Part shown: piece by piece, positions 1 through 7,633 of the stretch
Numbering within the stretch: the stretch's first letter is position 1
How the letters are laid out: each line of letters starts with the position of its first letter
From: Nitrospirota bacterium
GTDB lineage: Bacteria; Nitrospinota_A; UBA7883
NCBI GenBank assembly: GCA_024275315.1
Contig: JAJRZK010000001.1
Span: forward strand, 1 to 64,000
Direction of reading: 5' to 3'
Length of the DNA: 64,000 bases
Notes under the pieces: model-generated
Told to the model about the DNA's origin: nothing
The model's input: only the letters and a program-made list of their open reading frames with translations
Databases searched by the model: none
Made by a program: the position numbers and the translations under genes

Positions 1-252
1 CTTCTGCTGACACACCCGAAACCATGGAAACCACATCCGACGCGCCTGCGTCACAGGACGATATCGACGCACTGCTATCCGCGAACGCTTCTTCTGCTGA
101 CACACCCGAAACCATGGAAACCACATCCGACGCGCCTGCGTCACAGGACGATATCGACGCACTGCTATCCGCGAACGCTTCTTCTGCTGACACACCCGAA
201 ACCATGGAAACCACATCCGACGCACCTGCGTCACAGGACGATATCGACGCGC
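1..252 (+). repeat. 90-bp in-frame coding tandem repeat, at least 2.8 copies
   Basis: Positions 1-90 and 91-180 are identical. The third copy (from 181) differs at one base over its first 70 bases (near 214) and diverges after about 250. The period of 90 bases is exactly 30 codons, so the array adds whole 30-residue units without breaking the reading frame. The window begins inside the array, so the true copy number is unknown. The near identity of copies at DNA level, including third codon positions, points to recent duplication rather than old repeats held by protein selection. Confidence 0.97.
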
Positions 253-1457
253 TGTTGGCCGATAGCAGGCCATCGGAAGAAAAATCGACTGTCCCTGATG
301 TCATAAGCCAGGCTGATGGTGAATCAAGCAAGCCGACTGAAGAGGGCGATATTGATGAAAGTAGCGACAACCTTGCTCCCGGCCAGGATGAAACCGAGAT
401 TATTTCGCAGGATGATATCGACGCTCTGCTTGTCAGCGCAGATATGGAAGATGAACCAGACGAAGACGAGGCGTCACCGGATGAAACCACGATCATTCGC
501 AAGGAAGCTGAACCGGAGCAGGCCGAAGAGGAAGATACCAGCGAAGACGAGCTCGATAGCCTGTTAGATGGCGAAGACGAAGACATGGGAGAGGATATTT
601 TTGTCGATGAGACGTCAGACGATGACTCCATCAGTGAAGAGCCCACCCTGGACGATATTATATCTGAAGAGGAAGCCACATCGGAATTCCCCCGCGAAGA
701 TGATCATGACGAAAGCATGGACGAGGAGATTCTTGGTATCCCCTCCACATCACATTCCGACAGCGCAGACGAAGAGCTTGATGACTTTCATATGCCAGAG
801 GATGAGGTCGAAAGCAAAAAGGGTATCGGCGCTTTGTTGTCAGGGCTGCTTTTCGGGCTGATAAAGCCGATCCGTCAGGTTGCAGGCAAAATACCACTGC
901 CCCCATTGATGCGGGGTAAAGTGTTTTCATCGAAGTTCAGTGTTATTGCGACGGGCGCCGCAGGCGTCATGCTGATGGCGTTATTAGGCGGCGGATACTG
1001 GTTTTTTTATGGAGGAGTCCAGCCGGAGCTGGCGTCCCAGGCCGCGCAACCTGCAAAAGATGAGGCTAAGGATGAAGGGAAATCCGACGAAACCAAAGCC
1101 GAGGAAGAGCTTCTGGTGGACGATCTTACGACAGACACCACAGAAGCGAAGGTTCCAGAGATAAATATCGAAGTGTTTTTACCGGTGGAGTTTGATTCGG
1201 AAGCGACCCGGATAATGAGTGTGACGGTTAGCCTGCTTTTCGAATCCGCCGAGTTCAGGGACGACGCGTATGGCCGGGTTTTTTATTCCACGGTTACCGT
1301 GGAAAACGCCATCGAAGCTTTTTTCAAGGAGAAGTTTTATTCCGATACCGTGTTTGTGCAGGACAAGCTCGAGGAGTTCCTGATGCAAAGTCTTAAGTCG
1401 TCCAAAGAGATAATCGGCGTAAAGGCGGTTCGATTGGAAAACCTCACCTTTGAATAG
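3..1457 (+). CDS. Membrane protein with repeated FliM-type CheY-docking motifs (5' partial)
   Basis: The frame is open from the window edge, so the true start lies upstream; an internal ATG at 24 is just the repeat unit's methionine. Counting from that ATG, residues 1-265 are very acidic and low in complexity. They carry SQDDIDALL at about 10-18, 40-48, 70-78 and 128-136, plus weaker relatives such as EDELDSLL. This peptide closely matches the N-terminus of FliM in this window (LSQEEVDALL), the segment that binds phosphorylated CheY in known FliM proteins. A basic stretch follows, then one membrane segment at about 307-330. The last 100 residues resemble the FliL periplasmic domain in length and pattern, but only weakly. 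I infer a cytoplasmic multivalent docking tail tethered to the inner membrane, perhaps near the motor. The next gene, gatB, is unrelated. Reading frame and motifs are certain; the function is not. Confidence 0.8.
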   Translation, partial: SADTPETMETTSDAPASQDDIDALLSANASSADTPETMETTSDAPASQDDIDALLSANASSADTPETMETTSDAPASQDDIDALLADSRPSEEKSTVPDVISQADGESSKPTEEGDIDESSDNLAPGQDETEIISQDDIDALLVSADMEDEPDEDEASPDETTIIRKEAEPEQAEEEDTSEDELDSLLDGEDEDMGEDIFVDETSDDDSISEEPTLDDIISEEEATSEFPREDDHDESMDEEILGIPSTSHSDSADEELDDFHMPEDEVESKKGIGALLSGLLFGLIKPIRQVAGKIPLPPLMRGKVFSSKFSVIATGAAGVMLMALLGGGYWFFYGGVQPELASQAAQPAKDEAKDEGKSDETKAEEELLVDDLTTDTTEAKVPEINIEVFLPVEFDSEATRIMSVTVSLLFESAEFRDDAYGRVFYSTVTVENAIEAFFKEKFYSDTVFVQDKLEEFLMQSLKSSKEIIGVKAVRLENLTFE

Positions 1458-1668
1458 TCTGCTGGTGAAGATGTCCAATGGTCACCTCGCCCTGTGACGC
1501 GGCGTTAATCCATTTTTTTGTGATATTGAAGCCTGGGTAGTTTCCGCCCGAGATTTTCCCGCAAGGATTGTGAAAAACAGCCGGAAGAAGTGTATTATTG
1601 AATCCTGTATACTTTTCGCTTGCCCGGCGTCTGGAACCATTTTAATCAACTGGTGGTAGAAACAGAAT

Positions 1669-3108
1669 ATGGAATATGAAGTTGTAATCGGGCTGGAAGT
1701 GCACACTCAGCTTTCCACGAAGTCCAAGATATTTTGCGGTTGCAGCGCCCGGTTCGGCGCAAATCCGAATGAGAACACATGCCCGGTCTGCCTCGGTATG
1801 CCCGGATCTTTGCCATTGCTGAATTCAGAGGTGGTCAACCGCGCGATAAAAGCGGGGCTTGCGACCAATTGCACGATAGCGTCCAAAACCAAGTTTGACA
1901 GGAAAAACTATTTCTATCCCGACCTCCCAAAAGGATACCAGATTTCACAGTACGACATGCCAATCGCCATCAATGGCAGGATTGATATCCATGTTAACGG
2001 CGTAAAGAAGAGTATCGGGGTTACCAGAATCCATATGGAGGAGGACGCGGGTAAGCTTATACATGGAGAAAACCTGGGCGACCAGAGCTCGAGTTATGTC
2101 GACCTGAACAGGGCCGGTGTGCCGCTACTGGAGATCGTGTCGGAACCGGATATCAGATCGTCCGAGGAGGCCAAAAAATACCTGGGCAAAATCAAGGCGA
2201 TCCTGGAATACCTGGATGTGTCGGATTGCAACATGGAAGAAGGGTCTCTAAGGTGCGACGCGAACATATCGCTCCGGCCCGTGGGGCGTAAAGAGTTTGG
2301 CACACGGACCGAGGTAAAAAACATGAACTCGTTTCGTTTCCTCAAAAGAGCCATAGACTACGAGGTGGAGCGCCAGCGGCAGATACTGGAAGATGGCGGC
2401 GCAATCATCCAGGAGACGAGATTGTACGATTCTGACCGGGATATGACGATGTCGATGAGGAGCAAGGAAGAAGCCCATGACTACCGGTATTTCCCAGAGC
2501 CTGACTTAGAGCCGCTGGTGATCGACAGTGCGTGGATTGAAAAGGTCAGGGCTTCGCTTCCGGAGTTGCCGGACGCGAAATTTGAACGGTTCGTAGAGCA
2601 ATATGACCTGCCGGAGTATGACGCGGAAGTGCTGACCGCTTCGCGGCAGATCGCAGATTATTACGAAACAGCGGTCAAGGACGCCAAGAATCCGAAAACG
2701 GTTTCCAACTGGGTGATGGGCGAGGTGTTGAGGATCGTTAAGGAACAGAACATATCACCGGAGCAGTGCGCCGTAACTCCAGCCATGCTAAACGATATGA
2801 TCGGCCTGATAGACACAGGCGTTATCAGTGGCAAGATAGCGAAGACAGTGTTTGAAGAGATGGCCAAAACCGGCGCGGACCCCAAAACCATAGTAGAGCA
2901 AAAGGGTCTTGTGCAGATTACAGACACATCCTTTATAGAAGAGGAGGTTGGCAAGGTCATATCCGCCAATCCCGAACAGGTGGCGCAGTACAAGGCTGGT
3001 AAAACCAAGCTGATCGGATATTTTGTCGGGCAGGTTATGCGTGCGACCAAGGGGAAGGCAAGCCCGGAGTCTGTCAACCGTATCCTCAGGCAGAAGCTGG
3101 ATCAGTAG
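1669..3108 (+). CDS. gatB: Aspartyl/glutamyl-tRNA amidotransferase subunit B
   Basis: GatB works in the GatCAB complex, which amidates misacylated Glu-tRNA(Gln) or Asp-tRNA(Asn) using ammonia from GatA. The 479-residue protein has the usual family length. Its N-terminus has the hallmark IGLEVHTQL, followed by a cysteine-rich segment (CGC and CPVCLGMPG), and [13 protein letters not shown] follows. The C-terminal third is the helical tRNA-binding part with a YqeY-like tail. The genes gatA and gatC are not in the window. A tRNA-Gln gene is present at 31.3 kb, consistent with use of the indirect route, but no glutaminyl-tRNA synthetase could be looked for outside this window. Confidence 0.97.
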   Translation: MEYEVVIGLEVHTQLSTKSKIFCGCSARFGANPNENTCPVCLGMPGSLPLLNSEVVNRAIKAGLATNCTIASKTKFDRKNYFYPDLPKGYQISQYDMPIAINGRIDIHVNGVKKSIGVTRIHMEEDAGKLIHGENLGDQSSSYVDLNRAGVPLLEIVSEPDIRSSEEAKKYLGKIKAILEYLDVSDCNMEEGSLRCDANISLRPVGRKEFGTRTEVKNMNSFRFLKRAIDYEVERQRQILEDGGAIIQETRLYDSDRDMTMSMRSKEEAHDYRYFPEPDLEPLVIDSAWIEKVRASLPELPDAKFERFVEQYDLPEYDAEVLTASRQIADYYETAVKDAKNPKTVSNWVMGEVLRIVKEQNISPEQCAVTPAMLNDMIGLIDTGVISGKIAKTVFEEMAKTGADPKTIVEQKGLVQITDTSFIEEEVGKVISANPEQVAQYKAGKTKLIGYFVGQVMRATKGKASPESVNRILRQKLDQ

Positions 3109-3175
3109 ATAAACGCATCCATGGCCCCCGGCGCTGTCAGGCAAGGTTATCAAACTCGAGTTTTTCTGTAAACAT

Positions 3176-4075
3176 ATGCCGGACCAGGAAAAAACAGGCC
3201 GTTTAATCGCCCATCATGGTTTGAAAGTGCTGATATCCACACCTGAAGGCGTGGTCGAGTGGAAACCTCCCCGAAGACAAACCTGGGTTGTGGGGGATAT
3301 CGTTCGGTTTGTGGGTGACCGTCCGAAATCCATAGAACCCAGACGCAACGAGTTGGCCAGGACGAGCGACCACCGGGGGGCGAGGCAGGTGCTGGCGGCG
3401 AACCTGGATTGCATGGCGATCGTCACGGCTTGCGGCGACCTGTTCAAGCCGGGGTTGATAGATCGTTTTGCCGTGGCGGCCAGCCACGCCGGGATCAAGG
3501 CCATAATTGTTGTCAACAAGATTGATATTCCGGATTCGGGCAAGTTCATCCGCGCCGCACAGGAGTATGAACCCCTTGGATACGATGTGCTCCCTGTGTC
3601 CGCGATCAGCGGGGCCGGAATCGAGCGTTTGGAAAAATCGCTAGGCGGCCTGATATCCACCATGGTGGGGCACTCTGGAGTTGGCAAGTCGTCACTGATA
3701 AACAGGCTGGTCCCCGGGGCGGACAGGCTGGTCGCCAAAGAATTGGGAGAAATAAGCAAAGGACGGCATACAACCACGTCGGCGCTGATGATAGACATGC
3801 CGGGGGGCGGAGCGATAATCGATTCTCCGGGCATACGCCTGTTTTCACCGACCGGTGTTTCGCCCGCGGATGTGGCGTCACACTTTCCGGGTTTTTCAGC
3901 GTACAGCGGAGGATGCAGATTTCGCGACTGCCTCCATGTCGAGGAGCCGGGTTGCTCTATTCGCGATGGGGTTGAAACCGGCCGGATAGACAAGGGCAGG
4001 TACGCAAGCTATATTCGTATCCTTCAATCCGCGAAGGAAGGCGATATCCCGGCGTGGCGACAGCCCGGCCCGTGA
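3176..4075 (+). CDS. rsgA: Ribosome small-subunit biogenesis GTPase RsgA
   Basis: RsgA is a circularly permuted GTPase that checks late assembly of the 30S ribosomal subunit. The 299-residue protein shows the permuted order of GTP-binding motifs: NKID (G4) comes before the P-loop GHSGVGKSSL (G1), which is followed by DSPGI (G3). A zinc-binding knuckle at the C-terminus contains CRFRDCLHVEEPGC. An N-terminal OB-fold part precedes the GTPase domain. The gene lies 67 bases after gatB on the same strand and ends 40 bases from the convergent radical SAM gene. Confidence 0.95.
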   Translation: MPDQEKTGRLIAHHGLKVLISTPEGVVEWKPPRRQTWVVGDIVRFVGDRPKSIEPRRNELARTSDHRGARQVLAANLDCMAIVTACGDLFKPGLIDRFAVAASHAGIKAIIVVNKIDIPDSGKFIRAAQEYEPLGYDVLPVSAISGAGIERLEKSLGGLISTMVGHSGVGKSSLINRLVPGADRLVAKELGEISKGRHTTTSALMIDMPGGGAIIDSPGIRLFSPTGVSPADVASHFPGFSAYSGGCRFRDCLHVEEPGCSIRDGVETGRIDKGRYASYIRILQSAKEGDIPAWRQPGP

Positions 4076-4115
4076 CGCCACCATCACACGGCAGGAGGCG
4101 CGGGTATTGTGGTTT

Positions 4116-5213
4116 CTACCGGTATAGCCTGGTTTTTTTGTAAAAGAAGGGCTTTAAAAGGCCGAGCCCGCCGATACCCAGAACCGGTTTTATGAGCCAG
4201 GACAGGAACGTCTTGCCGCCAAGGCATCGTTTGCAGTATGGTTTTACCAGGCGAAATCTGCGAAACCCCGCCATTATCCGGCCAAGCTCATCAGATGACA
4301 GAATCTCCTCGATTGTAGATTCGTTCAGGTTGCCGATGGCGGTTTTGCCCTTGAAATCGATACAGCACAAGGTAACGTCTCCGTTTTGCGTGATCGCAAA
4401 ATGATCTTTCATTCCGAAACAATATCCCGCCCATGCGTCATATACTTTCCCCTCGTGGAAAGCGTTGCCCCAGTCTTCGAGTATGTATGTTTCGAAAAAA
4501 ACATTAGGCAGGATTTCCACAACATTCCATTTGTGGCAGACAAGGCTCTCAAGCCGCCTTATCGCTTCTGAAGTTTGCTCCGGTTCGATAGAGAGCCGTT
4601 CATAAACCGCCCTGACCCATCGCGCGAAAGTGTCCCGGAGCTCACGGTTGCTCGACATGACATCTATCCGTCCATGCCTTTTTTCCATCGATTTCACTCT
4701 GAACCGGGTATTCAGAAAACGGAATTTGAAAATGGTCTCCGGCCACCTTGCCCTGTGGGCGGTAAAAAAATCGAGTATTCCGGATAGATAATCGTCAAAC
4801 GTGACCTTGCCGGCTCCACGCAGGACAAAAGACGCCTCGTCGGGCGTCTGGAACGACACATCAATCTGGTGAAGGGGATAATCAAGCAATCGAGAGCCCA
4901 CATCGCCACCGAGATTGCGGCCATTGGTTGTCAGGCCGACGTTCACTTTTTCCAACGCGGCGTGGTCGAGAAACTTGAAAAACTCCGGATGAAGCGTCGG
5001 CTCGCCCATGACGTGAAATGTAATCTTCTCCGCCAGTCCATGCTTCGCTATTTGGGAAATGACGCGCTTGCCCAGCTTAAGATCCATGAATCCATATGGC
5101 CTGTCCATGATAGGTTTGGGGCAGAAACTGCAATCAAATTCGCAAGCGTTGGTAAGTTCTATGTGGATACGCTTGAAAGGTATCTCCACATGGCCGAATC
5201 GTTTTTGGGGCAT
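4116..5213 (-). CDS. Radical SAM protein with SPASM-like C-terminal cysteines
   Basis: Near the N-terminus is CEFDCSFC, the CxxxCxxC cluster that ligates the [4Fe-4S] centre and S-adenosylmethionine. HVMGEPTLHP and TTNGR follow as in radical SAM barrels. The C-terminal part has further cysteines (YCFGMK, LCCIDFKG, YCKRCLGG) arranged as in SPASM auxiliary cluster domains. I chose the ATG at 5213 because the longer frame only adds 15 residues from a TTG with no good ribosome site. The substrate cannot be read from the sequence; no peptide precursor or partner gene lies beside it, as its neighbours are rsgA and a porin. The family is certain, the reaction unknown. Confidence 0.88.
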   Translation of the reverse strand: MPQKRFGHVEIPFKRIHIELTNACEFDCSFCPKPIMDRPYGFMDLKLGKRVISQIAKHGLAEKITFHVMGEPTLHPEFFKFLDHAALEKVNVGLTTNGRNLGGDVGSRLLDYPLHQIDVSFQTPDEASFVLRGAGKVTFDDYLSGILDFFTAHRARWPETIFKFRFLNTRFRVKSMEKRHGRIDVMSSNRELRDTFARWVRAVYERLSIEPEQTSEAIRRLESLVCHKWNVVEILPNVFFETYILEDWGNAFHEGKVYDAWAGYCFGMKDHFAITQNGDVTLCCIDFKGKTAIGNLNESTIEEILSSDELGRIMAGFRRFRLVKPYCKRCLGGKTFLSWLIKPVLGIGGLGLLKPFFYKKTRLYR

Positions 5214-5360
5214 TAATGTCTTTTCCCGAATATTGTCATGATCGTGATAAATCCGCAAACCGGCAACAACCAGCGGAAAGGGTGGACGCTTTATTTCGCC
5301 AACTGATTATAGGGTAAAAGCGATGTCCGGAGGGCAGTAAATATATCGTAAAGGCTATCC

Positions 5361-5408
5361 AAAAAAAAACGCCACCGGCGAAGAGCCCGGAGGCTCGCCG
5401 CCAGTGGC
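5361..5408 (-). terminator. Rho-independent terminator of the porin gene
   Basis: Just after the porin stop codon, read on the minus strand, a long GC-rich hairpin forms. The outer arms start GCCACTGGCG and end CGCCGGTGGC; the inner arms are GAGCC and GGCTC around a TCCG loop. It is followed directly by a run of nine T (seen as A at 5361-5369 on the plus strand). This is a textbook intrinsic terminator. Confidence 0.88.
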
Positions 5409-5421
5409 AAAAATAATTGTC

Positions 5422-6705
5422 CTAGAAATTGAAGATCGTCATGAGGTAGCTCCAGTTCGATGTGTCGCTATTATCGCTGGAGCGCTCCTTGGCGGCTTCA
5501 CCAGGCTGGAAGATGGAGTATCCAAAAACCAGCTTCAGGTTTTTAAGAGCTTTGTAGACCACCGTCAGATCGATTTCAGTACCCGCGTCGGTGCTGTCTT
5601 TACCTGCGACGGCGGACTTGAAGGCCTTCGTGCCAACCACGTTTAACCAATCATCGTTACCGTTATCCAGTGTGAAAATGTGGTAGTCGAGCTTGACGAC
5701 CACTTTTTCCATGGGCTTGGTTTTCAGATTGATCTGGATATCGTTCATGTTGCCCCAGGAAAAATAATCCATGTAACCATACTTACCGTGGTTTGTATGG
5801 TAGGGAAACACGAAAGTCTTGTGCTCGTTGTCAGATGGATCGTCGTCACCGGAACCGTGATCGTACTCAACGCCTATCCGGGTGCCGCCCAGGACATTGA
5901 GCTTATACCCGACCCTGACCGCGAACGCGTTGGCCGACTGCGTCACGCCTTCGGCCCAGTCGCCAGACTGGAAGACCGCTTCGGCTGTGCCGTCAAAACC
6001 ACCCATGACCGCCTTGAACCTGGCTCCGTAGGTCATGATGTTGTGACCCTTGGCCGCGTTCCCGTCCGCGTCGGTGCTGGCGGTTTTCCAGTTAAGGAGA
6101 TAAATATCAAGCTGAACCTTTTCAGCCAGCTTGGTCATGGCGTATACACCCATCAGATCGGCGTCGTTCTTTTCGTCGGATGGCTTGCCGCTCTCATCTT
6201 CTTTGGAGGCGATCAAATCGATCCTGGTTTTGCCCAGGTCTACGATAACTTTCAGGGCGTCATGCGTACGCGCCTGATCTTTCCATCCGAGATGACCGAG
6301 CAATCTCTGGTCACCATAAACAAGGGTCTGGCGTCCGGCCTTGATCCCGATGGGGGAACCTCCGATTTTGTTGACCTGGAAATATCCTTCAAAAATGTCC
6401 ACAGCCTGAACGTCGGTACCTTCCATGCTGGTGTTGACGTTGCCCTCTTGACCCCATTGCCTTACATCCTGCAATGTGATCTTGGCGAAAACATCTTCGG
6501 CCACGGTGGCCTTAACCGTGAAGCGCGCACGGCTCCCTATGAATCCCTGCTTGTCGTCGCTACCACTGTTAAAGTCGGAGTTGTCCCGCATTTCCGGGCG
6601 GAACCGCAATTGCCCGCTGAAATCGAAAGTGGTTTCAGCGAAAGCCTGGCCGGTGAGCGCGATTGCGCACACCATGACCATCGTGAGAAATAAACTTTTT
6701 TTCAT
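5422..6705 (-). CDS. Outer-membrane beta-barrel porin, alginate-export-like
   Basis: The 427-residue protein starts with a clear signal peptide (MKKSLFLTMVMVCAIALTG, cleavage after AFA). Its mature part has alternating hydrophobic strands and aromatic girdles and ends in phenylalanine, as outer-membrane barrels do. The start of the mature chain (FSGQLRFRPEMRDN, then GFIGSRARFTVKA) resembles the alginate-export/AlgE-like porin family. A strong ribosome site (GAGGGGG) lies 5 bases before the ATG. It stands alone, with a terminator behind it and a 400-base upstream region rich in inverted repeats. The substrate is not known; a general or anion-type channel is as likely as a sugar polymer exporter. 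Confidence 0.85.
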   Translation of the reverse strand: MKKSLFLTMVMVCAIALTGQAFAETTFDFSGQLRFRPEMRDNSDFNSGSDDKQGFIGSRARFTVKATVAEDVFAKITLQDVRQWGQEGNVNTSMEGTDVQAVDIFEGYFQVNKIGGSPIGIKAGRQTLVYGDQRLLGHLGWKDQARTHDALKVIVDLGKTRIDLIASKEDESGKPSDEKNDADLMGVYAMTKLAEKVQLDIYLLNWKTASTDADGNAAKGHNIMTYGARFKAVMGGFDGTAEAVFQSGDWAEGVTQSANAFAVRVGYKLNVLGGTRIGVEYDHGSGDDDPSDNEHKTFVFPYHTNHGKYGYMDYFSWGNMNDIQINLKTKPMEKVVVKLDYHIFTLDNGNDDWLNVVGTKAFKSAVAGKDSTDAGTEIDLTVVYKALKNLKLVFGYSIFQPGEAAKERSSDNSDTSNWSYLMTIFNF

Positions 6706-6791
6706 AATGCCCCCTCAATAAATAAAAATATAGAATCGCCAGCCAAGTCCATATCACTGAGGATATGCAACTTCTTTAACACAAACTGGCG

Positions 6792-6869
6792 AAGCGCTTT
6801 AAACAAGGACCCTTGTGCATAAATCCGTTCCGGATTTGAAAGTAGCTGGCAAAGGGTCTAGTAAGCGCT
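6792..6869. promoter_or_regulatory. Nested inverted repeats upstream of the porin
   Basis: The 406-base gap 6706-7111 has no convincing gene. At its heart, AAATCCG (6821-6827) and CGGATTT (6831-6837) form a perfect dyad around TTC. Outside it, GACCCTT (6808-6814) pairs with AAGGGTC (6852-6858), and AAGCGCT occurs at 6792-6798 and 6863-6869. A further dyad, CAAGG/CCTTG, lies at 6804-6815. It lies 87-164 bases before the porin ATG and could be an operator or a structured 5' leader of the porin message. Confidence 0.5.
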
Positions 6870-6955
6870 GGAATTAGTCTAGAGCCTATTCTTTGGATTG
6901 GTTATGATAAAAGTCATAAAATATCGTTGATTATAACTACAATCTTTTATATATC

Positions 6956-6982
6956 AATAGTTTCACGATTGAATGCCGATTT
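6956..6982 (+). promoter_or_regulatory. Possible sigma-28 promoter with no annotated gene behind it
   Basis: AATAGTTT, 11 bases, then GCCGATTT matches the FliA consensus TAAAGTTT-N11-GCCGATAA at 12 of 16 positions with exact spacing. It points rightward, away from the porin. Downstream there is only a 35-codon open frame (ATG at about 6999, TGA near 7106) with no good ribosome site, then the tRNA-Val gene on the other strand. It may drive a small RNA, or it may be chance in an AT-rich stretch. Confidence 0.3.
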
Positions 6983-7111
6983 TTCCCATACCTGTGATAT
7001 GGAAAAAAGTGTTTGTGCGGAAGCCCGGTTGATGGAAAATCATCTTCTATATATTATGGTCAGCGATAGCAGAACCGGGATTTGCGGAACAGTTTCACAC
7101 AGATGAAAATA

Positions 7112-7186
7112 TGGTGGGCGGTACTGGATTCGAACCAGTGACTTCCACCGTGTGAGGATGGCACTCTCCCGCTGAGTTAACCGCCC
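7112..7186 (-). tRNA. tRNA-Val (anticodon CAC)
   Basis: Read on the minus strand, the acceptor arm GGGCGGT pairs with ACCGCCC. The anticodon loop is CTCACAC on a CCATC/GGTGG stem, giving anticodon CAC, which reads GUG. The T arm contains GGTTCGAATCC, and the CCA end is encoded (7112-7114). All arms are intact. Confidence 0.97.
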
Positions 7187-7209
7187 GGGTAGATTACGGA
7201 ATTAATGGG

Positions 7210-7238
7210 ATGATAACCCCTTTTGACCCCATTGTCAT
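7210..7238 (-). promoter_or_regulatory. Sigma-70 promoter of tRNA-Val
   Basis: On the minus strand ATGACA (7233-7238), 17 bases, then TATCAT (7210-7215): each box differs from consensus at one position. The -10 box ends 23 bases before the mature tRNA 5' end, as expected for a tRNA promoter. Confidence 0.6.
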
Positions 7239-7268
7239 TTCCAAAACAAAGCAAGATTGGCCAAACAT

Positions 7269-7457
7269 TCAGACAGCGTTGGCTTTTTGCTGTTTTTTAT
7301 TCATATCGGGTTTGGGAGTAGCTTCCGGATATATGCATGCCGGGCAAACGTGGCCGGATACTCGCCCGCATTGAAGACACCTGGCGTCTTCAAAACGATC
7401 TATCAATGTACCGCCACAATGGCGGCAGGTTTGGGCGGTGTTTATCTCCCTGGTCAT
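7269..7457 (-). CDS. Small zinc-ribbon protein
   Basis: This 62-residue protein has three CxxC pairs (CRHCGG, CLQCGR, CPAC), a pattern typical of zinc-ribbon folds. A very good ribosome site (AAGGAG, 7 bases before the ATG at 7457) supports translation. It lies 176 bases after polA on the same strand and before tRNA-Val. I do not recognise a named family. The C-terminus is short, polar and lysine-rich. It could bind nucleic acid or act as a metal-carrying partner, but nothing here shows which. Confidence 0.65.
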   Translation of the reverse strand: MTREINTAQTCRHCGGTLIDRFEDARCLQCGRVSGHVCPACIYPEATPKPDMNKKQQKANAV

Positions 7458-7633
7458 TGCACGCTCCTTGCTGATTTGAAAGCGAAATAGTTTACGATAT
7501 CCGGGGCGATAAAGTCAAATCCCCGCTGGATAATGGGTAACATCCTGAAATATCGTGGATTGTGTTGAGCCTGACCGCTCCCACAGGCCTTGCGCATGAT
7601 GGCGTTAGAACACCCTAGGTCGGTGCGTGCAGG

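Noticed and set aside
1-252. Tandem repeat as a possible CRISPR array
   Set aside because: The 90-base units are contiguous without spacers and encode an in-frame acidic protein.
3214-3993. 259-codon open frame antisense to rsgA
   Set aside because: RsgA motifs are unambiguous on the plus strand; the reverse frame is rich in Ser, Pro and Arg as expected of a shadow.
5680-6693. 337-codon open frame antisense to the porin
   Set aside because: The porin has a signal peptide, barrel pattern, ribosome site and terminator; the opposite frame is a shadow with no features.
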